Assembly (NCBI GenBank): GCA_028386065.3 | Contig: JAKUCV010002362.1 | Span: 1 to 64,000, forward strand | Length of the DNA: 64,000 bases | Direction: 5' to 3' | From: Turnera subulata | Taxonomy: Eukaryota; Streptophyta; Magnoliopsida; Malpighiales; Passifloraceae | Part shown: positions 21,913 through 37,005 of the stretch, piece by piece | How positions within the stretch are numbered: the first letter of the stretch is position 1 | Layout: each line of letters begins with the position of its first letter | Translations under genes and position numbers: made by a program | The notes under the pieces: model-generated | What the model was told of the DNA's origin: nothing | What the model saw: the letters and a program-made list of their open reading frames with translations, nothing else | The model's database searches: none

Positions 21913-24900
21913 TTAGTCTGGGTTGGTGTACTCAAGTAGCATGTGTGGTGATCTGTAAATCTTTACAAGCGTCCAGTAAAGGACCTCTTCAACTTCAAGC
22001 TCACCCTCTGCTCTTGCAGCATATATATCCTCACAGATGGCTATCAACCTACATCAATACCGTGTAATTATTTCAATGAAAGCAAATGGCAATCTGCAGT
22101 ATCCATAACTTCTGCTGGACTTGGATGGCAGGGTAAAGCAGGGTAGAGCTTAGTTTTATCCATTTAAATTTCACAAGCATGCACCGGAACCGACAAATAG
22201 TAAAAGCAAAGCTCTGTTACCTGTCACAGGAAGGTAGGTTCTCATAAGGTATTCGCATTCTTAAGTCTGAACATTGAAGCCTGATAAAACGGCCAACAGC
22301 AAGTACAAAGGTTATGTAGAGACCCCAGATGCTGAACTTGCTGATAGTGTCACCGATAATACCCTCTGCAGCGGCATGTTTTCGGCAACATCATTATTTT
22401 GAAATAAAGGTATTCAGTATATGTACGATTTAGAAATGCCTTGGAACTTACGTGGTGGGGTTTCCTCGGATATTATAATCGCCATGGGTCCTGTCAAACT
22501 TCCACACTCAGTTAGATTTGATGAATTCAAATCACGAAATGACCACCAGCTGAATTCTTCACGATTCATGATGAGGTTTGCACTAACTGAATTCCCCTGC
22601 AACAATAAGTGGCTGTTTACTAAATGTTACAAATTCTAAAGATAAATGTGTTTAGCATGATAGTTAAATTCATTTATTTGACAATGCTACTATAACAAAT
22701 ATCTCAAATCACGAAAGGCTTTAGTAATATATAGCTTAAAATTAGGCAAGTTTGATAAGGTAAGTACTCTTGCTAATAGTTAATCACACTCGGCGTGCTG
22801 AAATGATTCATCTGGCCATGGTTGATGTTGATGGACATCACACAGAAATAGGGACTAATAAGTGCCAACTTTTGGGGAAGAGGAGGTCTAATGTGTGAAT
22901 CAATGAAGAAACACATCAAATAAAGGCAATTACCTCTTGTTCATAAGGTCTGATTTCACCAGAACCAGTCACTCGAAAGTATCTTGGGTACAAATTGTTT
23001 ATTCTAAAGCTGTTTGTAGAACCATTAAGAACTTTTTGGACATCTGAAGGTTTGGGAAGATCTGGATAGTCAACTGGTCTATCATATTTCACAACTTCCT
23101 TGCCTTTTGGCCGATCACGTGTAAGTACCCAAGTAAAAATAATGTCCACGTCCCCATCCCAGTCAAGGGACTGGATAAACCTCTTCTGAACAACATCAGG
23201 AACAAGCCATAATGTGTTGGCATCTGCTTGGCAACAAATCAGTTGGATATCATTTTTACTATATGTGTCCAAATAATTTAGGAGATCTAGATCCACATCA
23301 GAGTTGACATAATCCCATGAAAGCTTCTCACAGAGTGTTGTCTGATACAACGTCAATCTTCCACCCACTGTTTTAATATCAACCTGAACGCTTGCATCTT
23401 TGATGGGGTTTGCAATATTTGTCGGGTTGCCACTGCTGTAAATCTGAAAAGGAGAGAAAACAACAAATGGATGATGTTCTCAAACAAAAGAAATAATCAG
23501 TGGGTTATCAACATAGATTGTTTGATGTTTTCTACAGTGAATTAAACACAGATGTTAAAGATGCGTGCTTGTGCTTTATGGCCAGGTGGGTACAAGGGGA
23601 TGCAGCTCGTCTTACAGTCAAGACATAATCTTTAAAATAACAGCAAGAAATTGGTCTCATCTACAATAAGTAGCTAAGGCCTACCACAATATGGCTCATA
23701 TGTGGAACAATTGTTTTTTCAGAGTTTGAAAAGAAGCTGCAAATGTTACCCATGTTCAAAGGAGCTCTAATCACATAAATTCTATAAACAGAATTTGTCT
23801 CATGTTTCTCACCATCATAGGAGCCCAAATAACACAAATTAATATGAAGAACAGGCATATCCCACTGAAACATTTCGTCCATTTTGTTTGCTTCTCTCCT
23901 TGTTTGTGCATGGCTCTGTTCAAGACTGCATCACACTTGACAAGGTAGAGACTTGCATTTATGTCCTCCAGCTAAGAACAAAAGTTACGAATCAGTTTCA
24001 GACAAGAAAACTTCATCTCTCAAGGACTAAAAGCAACGACTTTTGAGAGAAAGATATGGTGGTGAAGCAAGAACAAGTCGCTATCCTTCACAAGGAAATA
24101 TAGAAAATATCAAGGATTTCTTGTCCGGATGAAATTTGAATACGAATCAATGCAAATGCTACAAAAGTTCCAGAGGCAGTATTTAACAAAAGCAATCCAG
24201 AATCCAATTGTAGTTCAAAATGTTATTAAGAAGCGCAAAGTAGCAAAATTGAGTAATAGTTGATAACTTGATTTATGATAGGAGTGACAAAGAGAAAAAG
24301 AACCCTATCAAATCATATGCAGCAGCTAGGGGATGCATTAGTTGAAAAAGAGAGCCCCATATCAGGTAACAATCACCAAGGACCACGCAGATTTTGTTAT
24401 TTTGAGTACTTCATGACAGGTCAGCAACTTGGAAATGGTAGTATAAAAACAAAAAACTTGGAAATGGCAAAGCAAAATAACAAGAAACTCCTGCAAGAAT
24501 AGCCAGATTTGCTTTGCAATAAGTAGACCAACTCAAAAGAAGATTACCATAAACAAAGAAAAGCAGTAGCAAGAATCATAATAACAGTAACTTTAAACAA
24601 AAACCAAAAATACATTTAGCTGATGGTAATGGATGTAACAATTTCCGAGAAGATTGACAATACTAGAGAAAAGATATTACCTTCAGCCAGTCATACATGG
24701 TCAAAGATGTGGCTGTACATGACCAGTCCAGCACGCATCGTAGTTCATAAAGGAACGGTAGTGCGCGGTAAAGTCTGTAGCCTAAATAATTAATCCGTGA
24801 AACCTTGCTAGTTAAGAACTGTCTATACAATGTGCTTTTGTGAGGAATCCCATGGCGAATTTGTATGGCTTGCAGTGCCAGGGAAACTGCTTTCGCAAGG

Positions 24901-27900
24901 AATATAGCACGGAGCGCTAACCCAGCAGCACCTTCTTGGGAATGTCCCAAGTGCCATGCATACTCCATGATTGCGTATGTAAAGAGAACAAGGTTGAAAA
25001 CATAGAAAATAACCTTTCCCGTGGCAAATGAACATAGGTAAATTATGCGATCAAGAACGATGAGGAAAAAGATAACCTGCATGGAGCAGACAGCACGGTT
25101 AGAAGATTGTTATAGATACAAATAAATGTTGAAAAGCTAGTATGATGCATCCTGCTGATCACCATAAATCAGGTCTTTAAATACTAGTATGCATCAAGTG
25201 GAAAATATACTGGTCCTTTTGGAAATGCAGACAAGATCTGCATTACTGCAAGGAAAATGAAGTAAAACTGCACAAGTGAGCTGGCCAAATTTGTTTGTCA
25301 AGATGAAACCGTAGTCTGATTTTGTTGCTTCCATAGTAACTGAACCAAAAACATAGCAACTAAACCACAAGAGCCAACTTGAATTTTATCTATCTTTCCA
25401 GTGAAGGTAGTCTAAATCTCAGATTTTTAGTGTCTTAGTGCCAAAAGCAAGAAAGAACTTACCATCAGAATAACCACATACTCGATTGGAAACTGATCTT
25501 CGAGCTGCTGCACATCAAGAAATTCACTCTTATTTTTTATCACAGATTGGTGGAACATTGCAACCAAGAAAAACACGCTCAAATCTGCACCAAAGATATA
25601 GGCATACAAATCAACTTCTCTTTTGCCTCCCCCAATTACAGATAAAATACGGTATGGAAATCCACTTCCTTCTACAAATCCAGAATGTTGTGCATTCAAA
25701 ATCTCCATCGCTACATCAGCTGCTGGAGTTAGTGACTTGTACCATTCTGCTGAACCACAACCTGTCAAAGGGGAGGCATATAACACTTCAAGGACAACCA
25801 TGGCCACATTTGGGTTCTCTTGACTTCTTTCAATGCTTTGAACGGTAACCTTACTAGCAAAAGGGCAAAGGTTAGGGTTCTTTTCCTTGCATCTATTATC
25901 ATGCACCATTTTAAGCAACTGGTTTATTCCAGACTCAATCCTCTCTGGCTGAATTCCGTCCTCTGGCCACAAGTGAACATCCATGGACACCTGGACAAAA
26001 TACGGAGGAGATTCTGCTCCTTGTATTAGAGACTTCCAGTACCTAAAGAAGCTTCTTATCTTCAATCCAACGATATTGATGATTTTATGCAGCAGCTCCC
26101 ACACACTCTGATTCCAGCTAGAACTCACAAAAATTTCTTTCCTATGGAAAGCACTTCTTAGGAATCTAATTTCTGTAGAAGGTGTCCATTCACCATCCTT
26201 AGCAGTTATAGAGCTCTGAAGGAGAGTAAATAAGTAGACAAGAAACAGAGGCAAGGAACTGATGACAAAGGATGCTCTAATTTTATGAGCGGGAAATCCC
26301 AGCTCACGAAGAATGGGTGAATCTATCCTTAACCCACAATGCTGGATGATAATTTGATAGAGATACTCAACTAAAATGTAAGCTTCAGTGTACATTAGCA
26401 TAACAACCCAGAAGATGTAACTTGGGCCAGTGTTCACGCATAGAGCATACAAGAACAGTGCTGCAAGATAGAACATAGAAAGCAAACTGAAGTTCCACAG
26501 GAATACCAGAACAAAACAACAGTAACACACAATATCATTGTTAGACTGCATTTGGGACCATATATGGCGGAAGATCCTTCCAATCTGCAGACTAGTAGCA
26601 TCAGAACTCACATCAGACTGCAGAGAACACGATCTGTCCAAACTCATGTGCTTAATCTTGTGATTGTCTGCTTCATGCTGTAGCCTATTCTCAGAAGAGC
26701 ATTGCTCAATGCCATCTGAATCATCTTGTTCAATATTCAAGAAGCTCACAAGGTTGTTCACTGCTTGATTTCCAATAGACTGCACCTGAGAAACACCATC
26801 GCCTATCAACTGAACTGCAGAAACCAAAGGGTTTTCCTTCAACTGGCTCTTCTGCCTTTTTCCATTATCAGAAAATAGGCTGTCAGTTGATTCCTGTGTG
26901 AGCTCTGTGATCTCGCAAAGAGGAGAATCAGCTGAAAATTTTGGTGATGTTACTTTTTCTTGGCTTTCTACAGGCATACCAGCAGGAGATTCGTTTAGTT
27001 CAAAGGGTAAAACTGAATCCTCCGCAATTGTCTGCTCCGCTTTCCTAAGGGTTCCAGCTTTTTCAGGGCTCCCATAGTCCAAATTTGAAGAAATGGAAGT
27101 GCTCCTCCTCTTTCTTAGGCCTTCACTAGCAGGTGAATTGCCACCATAATTACTAGTTGGATTCACGCTGTGAAGCTGTGTTTGCAGGTTAAGCATCTCA
27201 GACTTCATCTTCTCCACTTGCAAGTTACGCTGGTGTTTTTTCTCCTCAGATTCACGAATATATTGCAACTGTGCAGTTTTCCAAGCAGCTTTCTTCTCCT
27301 GTTCACGCACAATAGCACCAATTTGCTCTGCTTCAAGATATCGAGCAATATAATCAAACTCGCTGGAAGAGAACATATATGACTGAAGTGAAACCAGAAT
27401 AAATATGACAATCTCAACAAGCGCAGATCTTGCTGTGATTCGAAACCCGTAGTCATACTTATGAAATCCAATCACCTCATATATATAGTCTACTGTCTCG
27501 CACTTTCCAGAACTAAATACACCCACAAAAGGTGATTGATAGGCAAGAGAAAGAACAATAAGTGCAAAGTTGTATATGCGCAAGAATCTGAATATCTTGT
27601 TCCTTTTCTTCAGTATTACAAGTCTCATCCGGAAGAAAACCAGAGCAAATGCAAGATAACCTAGATGCAGAATGTCATACTCGAGGGTTCCAGTAATTAA
27701 AATCGAGCATAGCACAAGATCCAACAGATGGCAGTAGCAGTAAAGCCTCAAATAATCTAGAAAAGTCCACATGCTTTTAGTTTCAAAGGAGAGATCCTTC
27801 CAAACAAATGTATTTTTCCGTTGAGAGATCATCTGGCGATATGATGACGAACCGGATAAACTTCCTAAGCGATCAGCACGAAGTTTGAAACAAGCAAACA

Positions 27901-30900
27901 TAAAGACCAAAAAGTAGCTGATAAGCATGCGCGAATCATCCACAGCAAGTCCTGCCACAAAAAGAAGTGTCTGTTAGCTAAGAATAGTGATGGAAATAGG
28001 AGGGGATAGCTTCACAGGGAACAAATTTGTAAGACAAGCATTTTCGGATAAGTATGTAGAACATGCATGCCCAACTCCCACATGAATGGAAAGAAAGGGT
28101 CAAAGCAACATTACCGAGCCAACACTTCCTGCAATACTGGAAGTGAAGGGCTGAAGAGTTCCAGCATTCATGGCAATGTATATTAGTCTCGCTCGAGTGA
28201 TGTTGATTCCAAGGAAACATACTCCTCCAGATAACAAAGTACTCCAGGATGAGAATGGAAGCAAAAAAGACCACAAATATTGGCCATAACTTTCGTATGA
28301 TGCGCCGATTCAAAAGAATACAAGCAGCAAGCAATGCTATAAATAGAATAGAGATGGCATTTAACAATGCAAAACTGGCAAGAAGCAGCACAATCATGTT
28401 TATCTCAAGGCCATAGAGGTTAAACAAATTCTCTATCCAGAATTTCAGATGTATCTTTAACATAGCTTTCTGTGTTTCAAATCTTTCCTTTCTCAATGCA
28501 TGAATTCTCTTCTTATTCCACTTATGACTCTCTTTGTTGCTTCCCCAAATGTATCCAAATGAAAATTTTCTTTGGCTACTACCCCCAGAACCTCCTGTTC
28601 TATTGGACAATAGAGGTGCTCCAGTATCACCAGCACCAAAAGATGGCCATGAGTGGCTTGCCAATCCTTCTCTTTTTATGGAAGCTGAACCATGCTCTGA
28701 TGTTGGCTTGTATTCATCATTGACAATAGAACCATTTGTAAAGGCATCTTCATTTGAAACAAACAATGGGCAGGGCTCTTCCCACTTTTCCTTATCCCTC
28801 ATAGCATTTGGCATCTTGTCCAACCAACGGAAGACATTGTACTGAAAGGTGCATGCGGCAATCACCAGCACTTTTCCCCTCAATCCTGATTCCAGGCCCC
28901 AAAAACCTGGTTCATATGCAACAAAACCCAAGAAACGGGACAACTCAGAGTGCTTTTGCCCCGGAAACATCCCAGCTTGTTTGCCCCACATCTGAAACAG
29001 ATACTCAGTTGTAACTAGAACTCCTGTATACAGCAAGAAAGATTTGGATGGGATCCGAGAAGCTTTAGGAAAAGTTGAACAGATGACAAGGCCAAGTAAA
29101 TACAGAAAACCAAAAGCGCTGAGTGGAGATAATGAAGCACAGAATAATGCAATAAACAAGATCTTCTGGCTGTGCCAAATAAAAAAACGTTTGATGAATC
29201 CAAATACTCCAGGATCCAAAACATCTGGATCATCTTCCCTGTTATATTTGCTTTGTCTTCTTTCGTAGCTATAAAGTTGCATCACTATCAGAACTGCCAA
29301 AGATTCCCAAACATTTTCCAACAGTGAAGCTTTTGATTTGTAGCCCAAGTAAAAGTGTAGATCTATGAACCCAGAAAGCCATGTCTCAAAGATGGGGAAA
29401 CTGCTCAAGCTATAAATGAAGACAAAAACTGAGATAGCATACACTTTTAAAGGAAACCATAACCGTCTTTTTGTTCTCTCAACAAGTTGTCTTCCAATTA
29501 TCCACACGAGGAGGAGGAAAATATACCCGAACGATATGTAATTGGGTGTTACCAGGTATACTGTGAGAAGAATAGTCAAATAAGCAATGTACGTTCCACA
29601 TGATCGATAGGTAGATAGGAATCTCTGGCCAATTGAACTGAGGAAGGCTGCTACCTTATTCTCTGGCAGAAGAGGACACAAATTAGTTTCCAATATTGGT
29701 CATCGTGGTAGAAGGAAAATGCACAATCAAATATTTGCATAGGGCTCACATATACAACTAACAAAAAGTTAAGCAAACAATTTGATTCTTGTTTTACATG
29801 CGAGAAGTGGTTAACATCAGACAAAAGATTAGTTACAATAGTTTTGTTGATTCCTACAACATAACCCAATATCTAACTGTAGAATGTCATGACAAGAATT
29901 ATTATTCCAAAGCCTAATAATCCAAAAAGCCACACTTTGCATAGTGCCTTATACATCTATCATTTACTAATCGCATCAGCAAATCCTCACACTTGTCGGT
30001 TGGTACAATCATCATTCATTCTAACCAAATAGAAGCCCAAGAATAAAAAAGAGAAGAATATTCTGGATTAAATAACTATAGATTTTTTTTTACCATAAGT
30101 AGGATTAGCATGACTGTCTATCTTGGTTGAGGAGGAATACACAGACAAAAGAACTGATTTACTGAGACCAGCTTTCAAAATACTAAACCCAACAGGGGGG
30201 CTTGGTGTGTGTTGCACGATTGCAGAAAATGAAAATAACATCTCAAAACCATGGTTATGGATCGCGCAGAAGCAGGCAAGCAGAGCTACTTCCAAGAAAT
30301 CCCATGAACTTTCATGCTTAAGGAGACCTACACCAATTCACAGAAAATGATTCAGTTATTTCCTTCTGGGCCAAGATTCTAGCATTTGACATTATGATCC
30401 ATGCCCGGATCAACACAAATGTCTATTCAGAAGATAATATTCAAGCCACAGTAAAAAGTGAAATGGATCAGGTAAAGAAATGACTACCTAATTGCTGCAA
30501 AATTTGCATAGTCAAAGATCCTTCTGACTCTAAAGAATAACTTATAAAGTCAATCTGAAGAATGTAAAGCAGTGCAAAATGAGCTTCGCACAGAAGAATC
30601 AGGGACTTCCACATTTTTCTGCTGATGTCGTGGCTCAAAAGATATATCAAGAAAAATATCACTGACATGGAGGTAAGAAGAAAACACCAATTAGTAAATT
30701 GAAGACAAATTTCAATTTGCTTACATACATCATAAGTTTAACATGATTGCCTAAGGTTGGAAGTTAACTGCAAAAGTTACTAACAGAAAGAGAAATATAT
30801 TCATGGAACATTCGAACATACTGTATACGGCATGGATGAAACCAGGCTTCATTGCAATGAGGAATATCAGCGTCAGCATAATAGCTCGAGAGCATTTCCG

Positions 30901-33900
30901 CAGTCCCCAGGCAATTGTGGCCACAATCAGTACCTTGGCATCTTCTTCAACTGCAATTAAAGATGGCAATGCACAGTCAATAGGAAAGTTCAATGACACA
31001 TATGTTAAATAGACAGAGACTCAAAGGGATAGGCAAAATCATAAATTTAAGCACCCTATTAGCAAATACGGACGAAGTTATCCCAAATAAAAAGAGAACA
31101 CATAGGTAAGCATAAGAAGGGAAATTTATGCATATTCTTAACAAAAGACAGAAATAGTTGATTAGATGCAAATATCACTACCTTCTACATTAGAGTTGTC
31201 ACTAGAAGATCGATTGCCTGCATCAGACACATAAAGGAAGACAGAATTGTTCACAAGATTGCCCAAAGCAACCAAAATTCCAAGACAAAATTGTGCTAAC
31301 AGAAAGAATCCAGGAATGGGATAATGCCACAACCCAACCATCTCCCATATTTTCATATCCTACACATCAAACAAACAACTTTTATTTTTTAACTTTTGAA
31401 GTTTTAATTGTACAAAAGAGCAAGAAATTTAAGCAAAAACGAGGAGTACCTTCTCAAGTTTCCAGTTTAAAAGCGTAAAAGCAACATTGAACACATATGT
31501 GCTGATAGCCCAAAAGAGAATGAAGACAAGCAGCAGACTGTTTAGCCGGTGCAGGCGAAACACAGAAGGGAAGGCATAGACAATGTATCCAACATATGCG
31601 AGTAACCCAAATGCACAGATACTGGCAAAATGAAAACTCCAGTATGAAAGTGCAAACAAGGACACCTGTTCAATCCAGAACAGCAAATCAAATAGTTAGG
31701 TATCGGCTGGCTAAACTGAAAGTGAAAACTCACATATAAATTTGGTTATACCAAAACTTTGTATAGCATGAAATAGTTTGACTGAGAATATCTCCTCAAG
31801 AGAGACAAACCGAATGATGAATATGTATTCAACCCTATGTTGAGCTCTAGCACACTGTTTCAAGCAGATTTTTCTCCAGTATTTGCATCCCAAAGGATAG
31901 AGACCAACCAAAAGCCAACCAGCAGGACATATAGTATGCAACTCACACTAAGAATAAATAATCATCAAAGTATAATCCAATTAGCATAAAATAGGGATTC
32001 CAAATAGCCTTCAAGCTTAAAAATTTTCTTCCATCTTGTTTAATATAGTAAAAACAATAAATAATAGTCCAAAAGTAGGAGAATAATGAAGAGCATGAAT
32101 ATGTACCGGAAAACCATAGGTGAAAAAGTTGATACCAAAGGTCCGGAAAACTTCTCCTCTTAATAGAACATTGGTATGCCTGACACCAGATCTGCAGATT
32201 GCCATGAAGTCAGTTGACTTCCAAGCAACAGTGGAAAAAGATGTTCCTTACATCAAATCAAATTCTCAACCACAATGCGGTAAGTTTCTTATAAATCAAT
32301 TTGCCAAAGGATTTATAAAATATCATTTAGGCAGGCAGGGGGCAGGGAGAGGTGGGGATGGTACAGTCACAATGGCCGCTTAAACAATCAGGAACAAGAA
32401 TATCAAAAACAGATAAGAGTATGTAAACCAGGACCAGGATACTTTATTTTTTAGTTTTTACCTGGATTCACGTATGAAAAATGAGTGTCTCAAGGGGAGA
32501 AGCTGCTCCGTCAAATTACTTCCCCTCGTTGACATGATAATATCCATTTCCTCCAAATCACACTTAACAAAGCAGAGCTGCATCAGAAGCCAGAAAAGGT
32601 TTAAAACAAAAGGAATTAAGATAAAAGCCAACTAAAAAAATCTGAACAACAATAACATATTTTATATTATGGAAGATATTCTTACCACAAATCACTTAAA
32701 CTTCTTCCAATTTGCTAAGCAAATTTCCACCATAACTAACTATAAGGTTACAGTTATATATTTGGGGAACATTTGCTTAGCCTATACAAAGTAACTTTGC
32801 TGTTTGAACTGATTTTACGACACAATCCTCTAACCCACCAAGAAGGAGGCCAATGAAGATTTCCCTCCCTATCATAAAAGGGATTCCTATGAAATCATTT
32901 CTTAGCATTTTCGTACAAATACAATTGGTTATAGTTCAGATGGAAATCCATTATTTGCCTTATATCATTCATTTATATTTAGAAGTAGGAATTACAAATA
33001 GAAAGCTTATTGATTTCCACTTTGAGCCTCAACAAAGTTAACATAGCAAATACAGTTTTCATCTCATGAAGGATATTAAGCAGAGGTAATTACTCCAATT
33101 CCAGGTGAAGGGACGCAAACCAGTTCTAGAAGTAGAGAGCTACTAATTGAACAGAATTCCATATAATGCTCACATACCATAACATAAAAAAGTATAAGAG
33201 TAACAGCGGAAAAAATCTCAGGCCACTCTGACTTTCCAGATATTTTGAATAGTCCGATAAAACCAGCAAACCAGCGAAACATGTCAGGGTACTCTATCGG
33301 AAGTTGATAGAAATAAAGCAGGATGATATTGAAGCTTGCATAAAGCTGAAGAGGCTTCCACCACCTTTAAGACAAGGAAACAAACATAAGCCAATAATCA
33401 AAATTCCATGTGTGCCTACCACAGAGAGACAGTTTAGTGCCAATTGATGAAAGCATAGTCACCTGAAAAGTCCTAGAAAATTGCTTGACAGTGACCAATC
33501 CACAAGACCCACACAACTGCCAATGAAAAATGGAAGGGAAAGCCATGAAGGGTGGCTAATCCCCACACCCAGTTGGACGGCAGGCAGTACCAAACATGAA
33601 GCCACCCTAAGATGAGAGCCTTTTCACAAAGAGAAACAGACAAATAATGCTAAATCAATATCCACATCCAATTTGGAAAAATACATATACACACAATAAT
33701 GCACATTTAAACCATGAGTAGTTTCGGAAAAGGGCTCATCAAGTTGAATTGTGCAAAAATTCCATCAAATGAACAGAACATAAGAGTTTAGAAATTCATC
33801 AAAGTTTCCACCAAATGATTCTGAAGTCGAATAACAAGCAAAGAAATTCAAATACCATAATGGGTTTCGCAGACTACTTGCATGCAATGTGTGCTTCCAA

Positions 33901-36490
33901 CATGTCATTTACTTATGCAACTAAATGCGGAGGCTTTCTCTTTTATAGGAAAAATACATTTTATTAATGTGAGTCTAATCAGAAGCGGTTGTTATTTGCC
34001 TCCTCCAAGGCTTGTTCACTTTTCCCATTAGCACTTTTGGCAACAAAATCTGTTGAAAAAAGTGTCAGCGGGAGTGTGAATTAGAGTTTGAATATCATAA
34101 CCTCTAAACTATGCACCTTAAGAACAAAAAGATTAAAAAAGAAAGGAAAGGCTGAAGCATTTATGTTGTTTCCACTGTGGACACCTGATAAGATACACCA
34201 CTAAAACTACCAGATATTGAACAACAAATTAGAAAAAGAAGAATCTAATCCCATATTGAAAGAAAAGAAAGGTTCTTGTCTTGAGAAATGCAGACTTTCC
34301 AGAACCCACAGATCTAGTTAATCAAAAGTCTTCAATTAACAAACCATCTGCTAATGAGAAGGAATAGTGAGCTGTGGCTATAACCTCCTCACTTCTGGAA
34401 AATTGTAAAACAATCAGCCATGACCTCCCACAACTATCATATACAGAGCACCAGATAGGGGAGATTTTCTCGCTCGGCCTCCTAACTTTAACATGTTGAT
34501 AATATAAATCTCAAAGAACAGCTGAAAAATTGATTTGGGGTGCGAGGGACAAGGAAAGAACTGTTTGAAAGAGAAACTACCAGAGAACCTCGTCTTTCAA
34601 ACCTTCCATTCCTAAATCCAAAATCTCCTATCTCTACAATAAAGATTAAAAATTTCAAAGGGATCATTTCGTCTGACTCTCAAAATTTTACATATAAGTG
34701 TTTCTTCCTTCAATCCCATTTACTACCTTCCGCATCATGTTCAATAAGGATAGGTTGTAAATCAAGAATATGGCGATTTCGAGCACACTTCGGAAGCCAG
34801 CTAGATTTTCTCAAAAATAAGAAGCCAGCTAGATGTAACTCTGAACATCTCAGTTTTGCATAGAAAGCTCAAGACGTTAACGGTTATCTTCTTAGCTCTT
34901 ATACAGTGGAAATTAGCTAAAATACCCCCAAAGACCAAATGGAACAATTTCGACCAGGGTGAGAAGGCACAGCAGATCTGAAGCAAAAACTTACCAATTA
35001 TTACAAGACATATCCGTTTCCATCAAAGATTGCTTTGCTAGATTTAGAATTTACTAGACCATAGTACTAAACTCAGTGGCCCTTGCATATATTCAAACCC
35101 CTTCAGCTTTCAAATTAGCCGAGTTAGGACCTTTAAAGAAACATCACGAAGGAGAAAATTTTAAGTGATATATACCATTAAATATGCAAAAGTAGGAAAT
35201 AAAACTGATTCAAGATCTACATTTAGACACAATCAGACAGACAGAAATCGAGAGATCAGAAAAAAAAAAAAAAGAATATATGGAGTGACAGTTGAAAGTT
35301 TGAGCTATAGTGAACTGCTCACACACCTAGATGTTCAAGGACAGTCAAGAAATGATCCCAACACGAATCTTGCCACGGAAACAGACCGAACCTGTTTCCA
35401 CATATATCAACTAAAGCAACAAAAACAGCTAATAGTTGCACAGCCAAGAAATAAATAACAAGGGGTGATCTCCAGGATTGCACTCTGCAAAATCATATCA
35501 AGAGAAAGAAGATATTAAACTACACGCAAAACATAAATAATGAAGGAGTCCTATGAAAAATGAAAATGTACTCTTACATCATAAACCCAATTAGATGTGC
35601 CCACCAAGCATTGGCACCACTCCATTCGTTTCCCTTGATTGCCCATATAATAAGAAAAACCACTTGAGAAAAAATAACGAGCACAGAAATGATGATAATG
35701 GGCCATAACAATGAAAATCGCCTCCGAAAACGGAATCCTAGAGAGAAAATCACTGTCAGTGGCTCTATAATCGATGAATGTTTGCTAGACAAAAAAAAAA
35801 AAGAAAAGAAAAGAACCAACGCTATTTTAAAGGCATGAAGAAAACAAGAATTTCTGATTGGAAATTACAAAAGATCACTGCCACAATAACTTAACAGTTG
35901 GACAACTTGAAAATAACGCAGCATTTACCACAATCTTGATTGATAACAAGAAGAAGCAATTTTATGATTCCCGATAACATGAAAGCAGTTCACTAAGTTT
36001 CAGGAAGAAGCTTACCTATTTTGGGTGCAGTATAAAGGACGATAAGGAAAGCTATCAAGTCAAGTAGAGATATCAAACTCCAGTTAATCAATGCAGCTGC
36101 GAGAAGAACAGAACACATTAAGTTTAAGATTCAGGGTGAAGCAAGTCAACCCATGTATGGGTAAATAGACTATTTTCAGAAACTGGGAATCAATGCCAAT
36201 ATCAAAATCATCGACAAAGACAAATAAATACGAAAAAGGAAACTACAAGCAGAACTCGTAGACTATTAGTGGAAGGGCTTAAATGAAGTCCAAGTGCATG
36301 AGAATATTCCTAGCAAGCAAAATAGTCTTGAAATGGGCAACCAAAGCACATCAGAAGCAGTAATAGCTTCAGAGCAACAACCCACAAGAAGCAAGCTAAA
36401 GTTGCACTGGATCCAATTGGAACTGCAACTAAAGAGCAAACCTGTTAACAGCAGCAGTGGCAGCACGAATCCAAGGAGCAATTTCCCCAT
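21913..36490 (-). CDS. PIEZO: PIEZO mechanosensitive ion channel homologue
   Basis: A plant PIEZO, a very large membrane protein forming a mechanically gated cation channel. I could join 21 exons with GT-AG borders and consistent phases into 2,483 residues, against about 2,460-2,485 in Arabidopsis. Exons (high to low): 36442-36490, 36016-36096, 35578-35737, 35327-35484, 33463-33619, 33178-33364, 32462-32577, 32107-32191, 31450-31665, 31182-31359, 30822-30950, 30488-30661, 30094-30327, 28115-29662, 25463-27951, 24681-25076, 23813-23971, 22934-23443, 22452-22596, 22221-22365, 21913-22048. Repeated transmembrane blade segments fill residues 1 to about 2150. Exon 15 holds an acidic, serine-rich cytosolic linker. 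The outer helix (FILICVIWAPMM), extracellular cap (from IYSSGNPTNIANP) and inner helix (FSIWGLYITFVLAVGRF) are all present, ending LLEYTNPD. No frame break seen. Confidence 0.95.
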
Positions 36491-36997
36491 GGCGTGGAAA
36501 GAAGAAAAGAATCAGCTCGGTCTCATAACTTGTCTCTTCAGTTCAAGATTCCACAATTGCGGTAATGGGTTTTCTATCCCAGTCTCGTCAAACTCACGCG
36601 AGGGAGAGAAAACCCGGGAAAGTTTTTCTAGATTGTGGCAGTAGAAGATGGGATGGTGGGAGTTAGAATCGCCTTAAAAAGGTTGTTGCTCTGCTGCTGA
36701 TTCACTTCCTTCAGTTTTGGAAAACAAGACAAAGACACCAGTTTTTTAACATGATTGGACTTCCAAGCTAAATATCATAAATAGCTGCTGCAGGTGTGCG
36801 CCTATTTCTTCTTTCGTGTTTTCTTTTGGAGAATTTTTTTTTTTTGGTTCTTGGTTTGCAACTTTTTCCATATTTTGATTCCTTCCTTGACATATAAAAT
36901 AAAAAATAATTATATACAAGTTTTTTTAATATTACATAATAAATGCCTAAAAATAATAGTTAAAATGTTAAATTTTTTCAAAAAATTAATGCAAGCC
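36491..36997. other. PIEZO upstream region
   Basis: 5' UTR and promoter of PIEZO, then AT-rich sequence up to the hAT-type element. No gene seen. Confidence 0.5.
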
Positions 36998-37005
36998 CGT
37001 GGAAC

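Noticed and set aside
24275..24502. Plus-strand frame inside PIEZO
   Set aside because: It lies in an intron of the minus-strand PIEZO gene and has no domain.
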